Assembly (NCBI RefSeq): GCF_051521495.1
Contig: NZ_CP150355.1
Location: forward strand, 806,001 to 870,000
DNA length: 64,000 nucleotides
Reading direction: 5' to 3'
From: Sorangium sp051521495
Lineage (GTDB): Bacteria; Myxococcota_A; Polyangia; Polyangiales; Polyangiaceae
The translations under genes were made by a program, and so were the position numbers. Within the stretch, counting starts at the first letter, position 1; every line of letters begins with the position of its first letter. The notes beneath the pieces were generated by a model. The model saw nothing but the letters and a program-made list of their open reading frames with translations. It was not told the origin of the DNA and searched no databases. Positions 35,633-44,431 of the stretch are shown piece after piece.

Positions 35633-38161
35633 ATGAACAGATCCGGATTGCGCACCAGGCCCACCCTGTCGTCTGCCGCGCTGCTCGTGGCTGCTGGGGT
35701 TGCCCTCGCGGCGTCCTGCGCCGAGGGGCCCAGCTCGCCGAGCGCGTGCGCTGACGGGCTGTCTCGGTGCGATGGCGAGTGCGTCGAACTCCAGACGAAC
35801 GCCGAGCACTGCGGCGCGTGCGGGGACGCCTGCGAAGAGGGCCAGCTCTGCGTGGAGGGCCGTTGCGGCGAGGGCGGCGGCGGTGAGGGCGGCGGCGGCA
35901 GCGATATCGGGAGCGGCACGGGGGGCGAGCAGGAGTGCGGAGAGGGCCAGACCGAGTGCTCTGACGGATGCGTGAACCTCGAGACCGACCCGCGGAATTG
36001 CGGCGATTGCGATGCCGAGTGCGCGACGGGGCACGTCTGCGCGGATGGCGCCTGCGCGTGCGCCGGCGATCTCATGGAGTGTGACGGCGTCTGCGTGGAT
36101 GCGCTGAGCGACAGGCTCAACTGCGGCAGCTGCGGATCCAGGTGCACGCCTGCCCAGCTGTGCGAGGGCGGCGCCTGCTCCTGCCCCGCCGGTCTCACGG
36201 AGTGCGATGGCGCGTGCGCCGATCTCCAGGCGAGCCAGCTCCACTGCGGCGCCTGCGGTGTCGCGTGCGAGCGAGGGGCGTTCTGCCAGGCAGGCGCCTG
36301 CACCTGCGTCATCGGCACCTACGACGAGCTCGACGACACGTTCCCGCAGACGGTGACGGGGACGACCATCAGCGGCGAGACGAACTACGACCTCGCGTGC
36401 GTGGCCGCCGGCTCGTCCGAGCGGGTCTATCGCTTCACGCCATCCGAGGCGGGGACATACACGCTGGACACCGTCGGGTCCGCCTTCGACACGGCCATCG
36501 GGGTGCTGGGAGCGACCACCTGCGCTCCGCTCGCCTGCAACGATGACATCGTCCCCGGCGTCGGCCAATCCAGGGTCCGCGCGGTCCTCGATGCGGGCCA
36601 GTCGGTCCTCGTCGTCGTGACCGGCTTCGACGGAGGGGAGGGCGATTTCACGCTCAACATGGCGAAGACCGGGCCGCCGATCTGCCCCGCGGGGGCGATC
36701 AGCGAGCCGCTCCCGCGGACGATCACCGGCAGCACCGAGCGCCTCGGCGACGCGATCACGCCGAGCTGCGGAAATTCGGACGGCCCCGACGTGAGCTACA
36801 CCTTCACGGCGCCGGCGGACGGGAAGTACGTATTCGATACCTTCGGCTCCGGGTTCAACACGATCCTGGAGCTGCACGACGGCGGGTGCAATGGTGACGT
36901 CCTCGCGTGCTCCGACGATTCGCTGGAAGGGTCGCAGTCGCGCGCCGCGGTGGATCTCCACGCCGGCCAGACCGTCGTGGCGGTCATCGATGGCTTCGAG
37001 GGCGCGAGCGGGCCGTATACGCTGAACGTCGCCCCGTGGGCTCCGCCCACGTGCCCCATGCTGGATCTCGGCTCCACCTACCCGCAGACGGTGACGGGCA
37101 ACACGTCAGGCCTCGACAACACCCTCGAGGCGAGCTGTGCAACGGGCGATTCCCCCGAGGTCAGCTACAGCTTCACGGCGCCCATCACCGGCAGGTATAC
37201 CTTCGATACGCTCGGCTCGACGTTCGACACGGTGCTCCACGTCCACGATGGCAGCTGCGCGGGCGCCTTGCTGGGCTGCAACAACAACGTGGCGTCGGAC
37301 TCGTCCGTGTCGCGGGTGTCCACGCCGCTCTCAGCGGGGCAGACGGCGGTTGTCGTCGTGGACGGCGCGTCCGGGAAACGCGGCGCGTACACGCTCACCG
37401 TGAGGGGCGAGCCCGCGCCCCCGTGCCCGGCGAACGCGCTGGAGCCGGTCGTCCCGCAGACCGTGAGGGGGACGACCGTCGATCGCAGCGATTTCATGGC
37501 CGCGCCGTGCGGCAAGGTCGGCGGCGCCGAGACGGCTTACAGCTTCACGGCGCCCTCCGATGGGCTCTATGTCTTCGATACCGTCGGATCGAGCTTTGAC
37601 ACGGTCCTCCACGTGCACGCCGGCGCGTGCAGCGGCGAGGTGCTCGGCTGCAACGACAACACCACGGGCATCCAGTCGCGGGTCGTGGTGCCGCTCGTCG
37701 CGGGGCAGCAGACCGTCGTCGTGGTGGATGGCTCCGGGCCCGCGGCCGCGGGCGCGTTCACGCTCAAAATCAGCCTGTTCGAGGATAACGGCACCTGCAC
37801 GAGCCCCATCGACCTCGGCTCGACGGTCCCGCGGACGGAGACGGGCTCCACCCTGTACCAGCCGAACTCCGCCGCGCCGAGCTGCGCGACGTCGAACGGC
37901 AACGACAGGGTCTATCGCTTCACCGCGCCGGCGGCCGGGAAGTACGTCATCGACACGCTGTCGTCGACGTTCGACACCGTCCTCCACGTGCACGACGGCG
38001 ACAGCTGCTCCGGCCCCGAGCTCGCCTGCAACGACAACGCGAGCGGGGTCACCTCGAGCGTGACCGTGGCGCTCGCCGAAGGGCAGGTGATCACGATCGT
38101 CGGCGACAGCCGGGCCTCCTCATCCGGCAATCTAACCCTTCACATCACGGCCGCCCCTTGA
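35633..38161 (+). CDS. Cys-rich and five-beta-domain surface lipoprotein (paralog 2)
   Basis: This 842-aa protein has the same design as its upstream neighbour: lipobox LAASC, four Cys-rich units, then five (not six) beta-sandwich repeats with FDTxGSxFDTVLHVH and LxCNDN signatures. ATG 35633 follows GAAGGATGGCT. The 253-bp spacer has no obvious promoter, so the pair may share a transcript. Domain 1 of both proteins carries the shared CVAAGS segment, while the later domains have diverged. It is likely surface-exposed; the ligand is unknown. A short AGCGGG/CCCGCT hairpin follows the stop without a T-tract. Confidence 0.88.
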   Translation: MNRSGLRTRPTLSSAALLVAAGVALAASCAEGPSSPSACADGLSRCDGECVELQTNAEHCGACGDACEEGQLCVEGRCGEGGGGEGGGGSDIGSGTGGEQECGEGQTECSDGCVNLETDPRNCGDCDAECATGHVCADGACACAGDLMECDGVCVDALSDRLNCGSCGSRCTPAQLCEGGACSCPAGLTECDGACADLQASQLHCGACGVACERGAFCQAGACTCVIGTYDELDDTFPQTVTGTTISGETNYDLACVAAGSSERVYRFTPSEAGTYTLDTVGSAFDTAIGVLGATTCAPLACNDDIVPGVGQSRVRAVLDAGQSVLVVVTGFDGGEGDFTLNMAKTGPPICPAGAISEPLPRTITGSTERLGDAITPSCGNSDGPDVSYTFTAPADGKYVFDTFGSGFNTILELHDGGCNGDVLACSDDSLEGSQSRAAVDLHAGQTVVAVIDGFEGASGPYTLNVAPWAPPTCPMLDLGSTYPQTVTGNTSGLDNTLEASCATGDSPEVSYSFTAPITGRYTFDTLGSTFDTVLHVHDGSCAGALLGCNNNVASDSSVSRVSTPLSAGQTAVVVVDGASGKRGAYTLTVRGEPAPPCPANALEPVVPQTVRGTTVDRSDFMAAPCGKVGGAETAYSFTAPSDGLYVFDTVGSSFDTVLHVHAGACSGEVLGCNDNTTGIQSRVVVPLVAGQQTVVVVDGSGPAAAGAFTLKISLFEDNGTCTSPIDLGSTVPRTETGSTLYQPNSAAPSCATSNGNDRVYRFTAPAAGKYVIDTLSSTFDTVLHVHDGDSCSGPELACNDNASGVTSSVTVALAEGQVITIVGDSRASSSGNLTLHITAAP

Positions 38162-38474
38162 GCGGGGCGCTGCCCGCTCGGCGACGCACGGCTGGGCCGG
38201 GGCCGCGGCGGGGGGCGACCCCTGAGCGCACGGGTCGCTGGGGTGGGTCGGCCGCTGCGCGGCCTCGGCCGGGGGGTGGGGTCGGGGTGGGGATCGCCTC
38301 CGCGGGGGCAGGTGGACCGGCGTGGAGCGATGGTCGGCGGGCGGCCCTGCCGGTGAGCGACACGACGTACGCCCTAGGAGTTTTCTTGAGGGCGGCGCCC
38401 GCCCGTGCGAGTCTCGGCCCCCTTGGGACATGCGCCCGTCGTCCGGGACGCGCCCCTGTGATCCGGGTCGAACC
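38162..38474. other. Intergenic region, no gene recognised
   Basis: These 313 bp are G-rich with several short inverted repeats, including AGCGGG/CCCGCT at the upstream stop. The downstream frame is open through half of it, but the residues show no conserved feature. Confidence 0.5.
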
Positions 38475-39596
38475 ATGCCAAAGGAACGCGTGTTCTCCCT
38501 CGATGCCGTTCGGACCGACGGCTGGTTCGAGCGCATAGGCGACGGCATCGGCAGCTTCCAGGCGCTCTGCGAGATCGTAGGCGAGGCGTTCTTTGCCTTC
38601 TCGATGATTACGGGCGCCCGCATCACGGCGCTCACCGTCGACCGCCGCAACCCGGACAACACCCTGGTCGACTTCGTTATCGCGCCGCCGGGCGAGGAGG
38701 ATATCGACGGCGACGTCCAGCGGCTCACCCTCGCGGACTTCCGCCACCGCCTCGTCGGCGCCCTCCTCACGGAGGACACCACGCCGCCCGCGCCCGAGCG
38801 GGACACCGACCTCGAGGGCATCCAGCTCCACATCGGCGTCCGCTACCTGCTGCTCGCCCCGCTCTACGGCTACAGCCTCCGCAAGCTCGCCGTCGAGGGG
38901 AAGACCTCGCGCCTCCTCCTCCTGCGCGACGGCATCGAGGAGACCCACGAGCTCAACGAGTTCCGCGCCCGCATCCGCTCGCACGTGCGCGACGAGCTCG
39001 AGCGCGCCTCGGCCGGCGCGCGCTCCGCCATCGACCTCACGAAGGTCGCCGAGGCCGAGGTCGCCTCGCAGCGCGGCGACTTCCCGAAGGTGATCCAGCT
39101 GCTCGGCACGTGGCCGGCCCCGCTCGCCATCTTTTTGCGCACGCCCGAGGGGCAGATGCTGACGCCGGACGCCCGCAGCCTGATCGCCAAGGGCCTCGGC
39201 CTCCTCGGCACCGCGTGCGTCAAGCTCGGCGAGGAGCACCAGGGCGAGGAGGTCATGCGCCTCGCCGTCCAGTACGCGCACGACGGGGCCGCGGCCGGCG
39301 ATATCTTCCGCCGGCTGGGCGAGGCCATGCTCGAAGACGGCCGGGCCGGCGAGGCCATCGGCCCCCTCCGGCGCGCCGCCAACCTCGGGGCCCCGCCGAA
39401 GCAGATCTGGCCGCTGCTCGCGCGCGCGTTCGTGCAGCGCAAGAAGTTCGTCGCCGCCCTGGCCTGCGTCCGCGAGGCGAGGAGCGTGGGCGTGGCGGAC
39501 GCCGACATGGTGGAGGAGATCCGGGAGATCGAGGCCAGCCTGGGGACGGCGCTCACCGCGTGGCGAGGGCTGGTCCTCGCCGCGAGCCGCTCCTAG
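38475..39596 (+). CDS. TPR-like helical protein of unknown function
   Basis: This 373-aa soluble protein begins MPKERVFSLDAVRTDGWFER. Its N-terminal 170 residues look alpha/beta with conserved-looking segments (ARITALTVDRRNPDNTLVDF). The C-terminal 200 residues are helical pairs of TPR style (AQRGDFPKVIQLLG-like, GAAAGDIFRRLGEAMLEDGR, AGEAIGPLRRAANLG). It has no signal peptide or membrane segment. It lies just upstream of the complex I operon in the same direction, but a separate promoter is visible between them, so a functional link is not implied. The name is structural only. Confidence 0.7.
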   Translation: MPKERVFSLDAVRTDGWFERIGDGIGSFQALCEIVGEAFFAFSMITGARITALTVDRRNPDNTLVDFVIAPPGEEDIDGDVQRLTLADFRHRLVGALLTEDTTPPAPERDTDLEGIQLHIGVRYLLLAPLYGYSLRKLAVEGKTSRLLLLRDGIEETHELNEFRARIRSHVRDELERASAGARSAIDLTKVAEAEVASQRGDFPKVIQLLGTWPAPLAIFLRTPEGQMLTPDARSLIAKGLGLLGTACVKLGEEHQGEEVMRLAVQYAHDGAAAGDIFRRLGEAMLEDGRAGEAIGPLRRAANLGAPPKQIWPLLARAFVQRKKFVAALACVREARSVGVADADMVEEIREIEASLGTALTAWRGLVLAASRS

Positions 39597-39635
39597 GATC
39601 TGCGGCCCGGCTCGCAGGTTGACCGACCGCCTCCA

Positions 39636-39664
39636 TTGACACCCCCGCGGCGGCCGACTAGATC
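39636..39664 (+). promoter_or_regulatory. Sigma-70-type promoter of the nuo operon
   Basis: TTGACA (39636-39641) and TAGATC (39659-39664) are separated by 17 bp, the optimal spacing. Transcription would start near 39671, giving a structured leader of about 178 nt before nuoA. Confidence 0.65.
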
Positions 39665-39807
39665 CGGCGCGGATTAAGCCGGGATCGCTCGGATTTTTGC
39701 TGTTTCAAGGCAGCATCGCCGCGTCGTTCTCACCTTTTTGGACTGCATGGTTCGGGGCCGCGGGCCCCGAGGTCTCGCCCCGAGACGCCGCGCGCCTCGG
39801 CGAGATG

Positions 39808-39829
39808 GTCGACCCCTCCAGGGGTCGAC
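39808..39829 (+). promoter_or_regulatory. Perfect palindrome in the nuo leader
   Basis: GTCGACCCCT and AGGGGTCGAC are exact complements around CC and end only 19 nt before the nuoA ATG, next to the GGAG ribosome site. It may be a repressor operator or an RNA hairpin limiting ribosome access. Other hairpins (CTCGCC/GGCGAG, GGGGCC/GGCCCC) precede it. Confidence 0.5.
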
Positions 39830-39848
39830 ACGTAGGAGTGCTCTCTCG

Positions 39849-40205
39849 ATGGCCACCTACATCCCCCTGTTCCTGCTGTTTCTCGTCGCCGCGATCATCG
39901 CGCTCGCGATGTTCACGCTGACGTCGCTGCTCGGCCCGAGGAACCCGACGGCCGAGAAGATGATCCCGTATGAGTGCGGCAGCGACTCGACGGGCGGGCG
40001 ATTCGTCAAGCCGAGCGTGAAGTTCTACCTGACGGCGATCCTCTTTGTCGTGTTCGACATCGAGGCGGTCCTCATCTACCCGTGGACGGTCCAGTTCCGC
40101 TCCCTCGGGTGGACGGGCCTCCTGACGATGAGCTCGTTCATCGCGATGCTCGTCGTGGCGCTCGTGTACGTGTGGAAGAAGGGAGCTCTGGAATGGGAGA
40201 AATGA
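39849..40205 (+). CDS. nuoA: NADH-quinone oxidoreductase subunit A
   Basis: This 118-aa inner-membrane subunit of complex I has three transmembrane helices and the signature loop PYECGSDSTGGRFVKPSVKF followed by FDIEAVLIYPW. It forms the junction between the peripheral and membrane arms. ATG 39849 gives the family length. It is the first gene of nuoABCDGHI. Its stop lies inside the start region of nuoB. Confidence 0.96.
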   Translation: MATYIPLFLLFLVAAIIALAMFTLTSLLGPRNPTAEKMIPYECGSDSTGGRFVKPSVKFYLTAILFVVFDIEAVLIYPWTVQFRSLGWTGLLTMSSFIAMLVVALVYVWKKGALEWEK

Positions 40206-40777
40206 AGGCCGGAGGGCCCTCGACGCGGGTGATGGAGGGCTCCGAGCACGGCTTCGCGACCACGCGCGTGGACGCGCTGCTGAACTGGGCGAAGAAGTAC
40301 TCGCTGTTCCAGTACCCGTTCGTGACGGCGTGCTGCGGCATGGAGTACATGGCGATGGCGAGCCCGCGCTTCGACATGGCGCGGTTCGGCGCCGAGGTGC
40401 CGCGCTTCTCGCCGCGCCAGGCCGACCTGCTCTGGGTGGTGGGGACCATCAGCCAGCGCCAGGCGCCGGCGCTCCGGCGCATCTACGAGCAGATGGCGGA
40501 CCCGAAGTGGGTGCTCGCCTTCGGCACGTGCGCCTCGTGCGGCGGCTTCTACGACAACTACACGACCGTCGCCGGCATCGACAAGGTCATCCCCTGCGAC
40601 GTCTACGTGCCCGGCTGCCCGCCGCGCCCCGAGGCGGTGCTCGACGGCCTCATGCTGCTCCAGGACAAGATCGCGCGCGGCGACCGCACGCCGGCGATCG
40701 TCAAGCCGCGCGAGGACCCGGCGCAGACGACCGAGAACCTCATCACCCTCCAGCGCAAGGAGAGGAGCCTGCCGTGA
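40193..40777 (+). CDS. nuoB: NADH-quinone oxidoreductase subunit B
   Basis: This 194-aa peripheral subunit holds the terminal 4Fe-4S cluster N2. Ligand motifs are the adjacent Cys pair in FVTACCGMEYM, Cys in FGTCASCGG and Cys in PGCPPRPEA. ATG 40193 is chosen because GGGAG stands 7 nt upstream; ATG 40202 is the alternative. It overlaps nuoA by 13 bp and nuoC by 4 bp, so translation is coupled through the operon. Confidence 0.95.
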   Translation: MGEMKAGGPSTRVMEGSEHGFATTRVDALLNWAKKYSLFQYPFVTACCGMEYMAMASPRFDMARFGAEVPRFSPRQADLLWVVGTISQRQAPALRRIYEQMADPKWVLAFGTCASCGGFYDNYTTVAGIDKVIPCDVYVPGCPPRPEAVLDGLMLLQDKIARGDRTPAIVKPREDPAQTTENLITLQRKERSLP

Positions 40778-41439
40778 GCAAGAAGGTCCTCGAGCTCCTC
40801 GCGGCGCAGTTCCCCGGCGCCGTCCTGGAGACGCACTCCCAGTTCGGCGACGACACGGCGGTGCTCGATCCCGCCGTGTGGCGCGAGGCCGCGCTGTTCC
40901 TCCGCAACGACCCGCGGACCCAGATGAACATGTTCGTCGACCTGACGGCGGTCGACTACCTCTGGCGCGGCGACGTGCCCCGCTTCGAGGTGGTCTGCCA
41001 CCTGCGCTCGCTCGAGCGCAACCACCGCGTCCGCATCAAGGCGCGCGTCGGCGACGAGGAGGGCAACGGCGCCGAGATCGACTCGATCGTGCCGGTGTGG
41101 AAGGGCGCGAACTGGTTCGAGCGCGAGTGCTACGACCTGCTCGGCATCGTCTTCCGGGGGCACCCGGATCTCCGGCGCATCCTGATGTACCCCGAGTTCG
41201 AGGGGCACCCCCTGCGCAAGGACTACCCGGCCGACCGCATCCAGCCGCTCATCCCGTTCCGGGACGTGCCGAACACCGGCAAGCTGCCGCCGTTCGGCCC
41301 CGACGAGGGCATGAGCTTCGGCCGCCAGTCGCACGACTTCGCGCGGAGAGGCGCGGGGGCGCCGGTCGACGGAGACGAGGCCGTGAGCAACGGCAAATCG
41401 CAAGGCATCGGCGCGGGCGCGCTGGAGGAGCGGAGCTGA
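40774..41439 (+). CDS. nuoC: NADH-quinone oxidoreductase subunit C
   Basis: This 221-aa peripheral-arm subunit is of the 30-kDa family. The signature is PVWKGANWFERECYDLLGIV followed by FRGHPDLRRILMYPEFEGHP and LRKDYP. GTG 40774 overlaps the nuoB stop. NuoC and NuoD are separate here, not fused as in E. coli. The C-terminus is extended by about 40 low-complexity residues beyond the family core. Confidence 0.95.
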   Translation: MSKKVLELLAAQFPGAVLETHSQFGDDTAVLDPAVWREAALFLRNDPRTQMNMFVDLTAVDYLWRGDVPRFEVVCHLRSLERNHRVRIKARVGDEEGNGAEIDSIVPVWKGANWFERECYDLLGIVFRGHPDLRRILMYPEFEGHPLRKDYPADRIQPLIPFRDVPNTGKLPPFGPDEGMSFGRQSHDFARRGAGAPVDGDEAVSNGKSQGIGAGALEERS

Positions 41440-41442
41440 CCC

Positions 41443-42657
41443 ATGGAACCCCTGGATCGCGAGCTGGACGAGGCTCAGCTCGACCTACCGAGCGAGCCGA
41501 TGCTCCTCAACATGGGGCCGTCCCACCCGGCGATGCACGGCACGGTGCGCATCGTGCTCGAGCTGTCCGGTGAGACGATCAACAAGGCCGACGTGCAGAT
41601 CGGCTATCTGCACCGCGGCTTCGAGAAGATGTGCGAGCGCGGCACGTGGTCGCAGGTCTTCCCGTACGTCGACCGGCTCAACTACGTCTCGCCGATGCTC
41701 AACAACGTCGGCTTTGCGCTGGCGGTCGAGAAGATGCTCGGCGTCACGGTCCCCGAGCGCTGCCAGTACTACCGCGTGATCCTCGGCGAGCTGGCGCGCA
41801 TCTGCGATCACATGATCTGCAGCGGCGCCATGAGCATGGAGCTCGGCGCCTTCACGCCGTTCCTCTACCTGTGCCGCGCGCGCGAGATCTTCTGGGAGAT
41901 CTTCGAGGAGGAGACGGGGGCGCGCCTGACGCACAGCTTCGGCCGCGTCGGCGGCATGGCGCGGCCGCCCACGGCCGACTTCAAGTCGATGGTCCGCGTG
42001 GGCCTCGCGCGCGTGCTCGCGCTCGTCAACGACGCCGAGAAGCTCATCCTCAAGAACCGCATCTTCCTCGATCGCCTCGACGGCGTCGGGCAGATCTCGC
42101 AGGAGGACGCGCTCGCGCTCGGCTGGACAGGCGTCGTGCTCAGGGCGACCGGCGTGCCGTACGACGTGCGCCGGGCGAACCCGTACATGGTCTACGACCG
42201 CTTCGAGTTCGACGTGCCGGTCGGCACGCGGGGCGACAACTACGACCGGTTCATGTGCCGCCAGGAGGAGATCCGCCAGGCGGGGAGGATCATCGAGCAG
42301 GCGCTCGAGCAGATGCCCGACGAGGGGCCCGTCAACATCGACGATCCGCGCATCGTGCTGCCGCCGAAGGAGGAGGTCTACACGACCATCGAGGCGACCA
42401 TCCAGCACTTCAAGATCGTGATGGAGGGCATCAAGGTGCCCGCGGGCGAGTGCTACTCGTACACCGAGGCCGGCAACGGCGAGCTCGGCTTCTACCTGGT
42501 GTCCGACGGCAGCGGCACGCCGTACCGCGTCCGCATCCGCCCGCCGTGCTTCGCCACGACGCAGGGGCTCTCCCAGCTCATCACCGGGCTGATGATCCCC
42601 GACGTCGTGCCGACCTTCGGCTCCCTCAACATGATCGGCGGGGAGTGCGACCACTAG
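41443..42657 (+). CDS. nuoD: NADH-quinone oxidoreductase subunit D
   Basis: This 404-aa 49-kDa-type subunit forms the quinone pocket with NuoB. Hallmarks are NMGPSHPAMHGTVRI, IGYLHRGFEKMCE, DRLNYVSPMLNN and the C-terminal IPDVVPTFGSLNMIGGECDH. The length is normal. It starts 4 bp after nuoC. The next gene is nuoG, after a 79-bp gap where nuoE and nuoF would be expected in the standard order. Confidence 0.97.
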   Translation: MEPLDRELDEAQLDLPSEPMLLNMGPSHPAMHGTVRIVLELSGETINKADVQIGYLHRGFEKMCERGTWSQVFPYVDRLNYVSPMLNNVGFALAVEKMLGVTVPERCQYYRVILGELARICDHMICSGAMSMELGAFTPFLYLCRAREIFWEIFEEETGARLTHSFGRVGGMARPPTADFKSMVRVGLARVLALVNDAEKLILKNRIFLDRLDGVGQISQEDALALGWTGVVLRATGVPYDVRRANPYMVYDRFEFDVPVGTRGDNYDRFMCRQEEIRQAGRIIEQALEQMPDEGPVNIDDPRIVLPPKEEVYTTIEATIQHFKIVMEGIKVPAGECYSYTEAGNGELGFYLVSDGSGTPYRVRIRPPCFATTQGLSQLITGLMIPDVVPTFGSLNMIGGECDH

Positions 42658-42736
42658 CGACGGCGCGAGGAGCGCTCCCGTCATCGACTTAAGAAAGCAG
42701 GGGCCCTCCGCGGCCCCGCCGGGAATCGAGAGCACG

Positions 42737-44431
42737 ATGCCTACGATCAAGATCGACGGAAGGGAGATCCCCTTCGAGAGCGGTGACACGATCATCCGCG
42801 CGGCGCACCGCGCCGGGATCGACATCCCCCATTACTGCTGGCACCCGGGCCTCAGCGTCGCCGCCAACTGCCGGATGTGCCTGGTCGAGGTGCTGCCGCC
42901 GCCGGGGAGGCCGGCGATGAGCCTCGACATCCTCCGCTGGGACGCGGCGAAGCAGGACTACGTGCCGGCGGCGAAGCCGAAGCTCCAGCCGGCCTGCCAG
43001 ATGGCCTGCGCGAACGGCATGGAGGTGCTGTCCGACAACAGCGACCACGTGTCCGAGGCGCGCTCGGCCGTGCAAGAGCTCCTGCTCCTCAACCACCCGG
43101 TCGACTGCCCGATCTGCGACCAGGCCGGCGAGTGCCGCCTCCAGGACTACTGGCTCGAGCACCAGCGCAAGGGCAAGCGGATGCGGCAGGAGCCGGTCCA
43201 CAAGCCGAAGGCGGTCACGTTCGGCCCGACCATCGTCTACGACGCCGAGCGCTGCATCGTCTGCACGCGGTGCATCCGCGTCTGCAACGAGCTCGCCCGG
43301 GATCCGGTGCTCTCGGTCCGCGAGCGCGGCAACCTCGGGGAGATCACGGTCTCCCCGGGGCGCGAGCTCGACCACAACTACACGCTCATGACCGAGCACG
43401 TCTGCCCGGTCGGCGCGCTGACGTCGCGCGATTTCCGGTTCAAGGCGCGCGTCTGGTTCCTCCGCAGCGCCCGGACCGTCTGCCAGGGCTGCGCGACGGG
43501 CTGCAACGCCTACCTCGACTACGATCCGCGCAACAACACGCCGTACCGGCACCGCCCGCGCGAGAACATGGCGGTCAACACGTACTGGATGTGCGACGAG
43601 GGCATGCTGTCGTACCGGCACGCGGTCGAGGGGCGGCTGCTCACGGCGCTCGTCGGCAACGACGACGCGAGCGTCGAGGACGCGCTCGCCGCGGCCAAGG
43701 AGCAGCTCACCGGCCACGGCGACGACCCGTCGAAGGTCGCGATCGTCCTGTCGGCGCAGCACTCGAACGAGGACAACTTCGCGCTCTACCACCTCGCCAC
43801 GACGTACCTCGGCGCGACCGACTTCTTCGTGTCGGGCAGGCCGCTCGGCGAGGGCGACGACATCCTCATGAGCGAGGACAAGAACCCGAACACCCGCGGC
43901 GCCGTGCAGATCGCGGCGGCGACCCCGCCGCGCCCCGTCGCGGAGCTGCTCCAGGGGATCGCGTCCGGGCAGTACGCGTACGTGGTCGCCCTCGGATCGG
44001 ACCTCGAGGTCGACGCGGGCGAGGCGCAGCGGGCGCTCTCGCGGCTGAAGGGCGTCGTGACGATCGCCGCCCACGAGGGGCCGCTGGCGAAGGCCGCGCG
44101 CGTCGCCCTGCCGGCGTGCTCCTGGGCCGAGGCCGAGGGGACGTACATGAACGGCAAGGGCCTGGCGCAGCGGAGCGAGCGGGCGTTGCTCCCGCACGGC
44201 GACGCGCGCCCGGCCTGGGAGCTCATCGGCCGGCTCGGGCGCGCGCTCGGGTACGAGACCGGGTGGAAGACCCTGGCCGAGCTCCGCCGCGCGATGCCGC
44301 CCGGCGCGGCCCTTGGCGGGGCAGGCGCTTCATCTGCGCACGCCGCGGCGCCCTCCGCGCACGCCGCGCCGGCGACCGCCGTCGCTGACGGAGCGCGGGT
44401 CGAGCCGAAGAAGACGGAGGCCACGGCATGA
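42737..44431 (+). CDS. nuoG: NADH-quinone oxidoreductase subunit G, short form
   Basis: This 564-aa iron-sulfur subunit is shorter than many NuoG (650-900 aa). The N-terminal ferredoxin fold binds 2Fe-2S N1b (HYCWHPG, NCRMC, ACQMAC). N5 uses HPVDCPICDQAGEC with its His ligand, N4 uses CIVCTRCIRVC plus CPVGAL, and an N7-type motif CQGCATGC plus a distal Cys is also present. The molybdopterin-oxidoreductase-like part is reduced but keeps EGTYMNGKGLAQRSERAL. The C-terminal 40 residues are Ala-rich. It transfers electrons from NuoF, which is not encoded here. It overlaps nuoH by 4 bp. Confidence 0.93.
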   Translation: MPTIKIDGREIPFESGDTIIRAAHRAGIDIPHYCWHPGLSVAANCRMCLVEVLPPPGRPAMSLDILRWDAAKQDYVPAAKPKLQPACQMACANGMEVLSDNSDHVSEARSAVQELLLLNHPVDCPICDQAGECRLQDYWLEHQRKGKRMRQEPVHKPKAVTFGPTIVYDAERCIVCTRCIRVCNELARDPVLSVRERGNLGEITVSPGRELDHNYTLMTEHVCPVGALTSRDFRFKARVWFLRSARTVCQGCATGCNAYLDYDPRNNTPYRHRPRENMAVNTYWMCDEGMLSYRHAVEGRLLTALVGNDDASVEDALAAAKEQLTGHGDDPSKVAIVLSAQHSNEDNFALYHLATTYLGATDFFVSGRPLGEGDDILMSEDKNPNTRGAVQIAAATPPRPVAELLQGIASGQYAYVVALGSDLEVDAGEAQRALSRLKGVVTIAAHEGPLAKAARVALPACSWAEAEGTYMNGKGLAQRSERALLPHGDARPAWELIGRLGRALGYETGWKTLAELRRAMPPGAALGGAGASSAHAAAPSAHAAPATAVADGARVEPKKTEATA

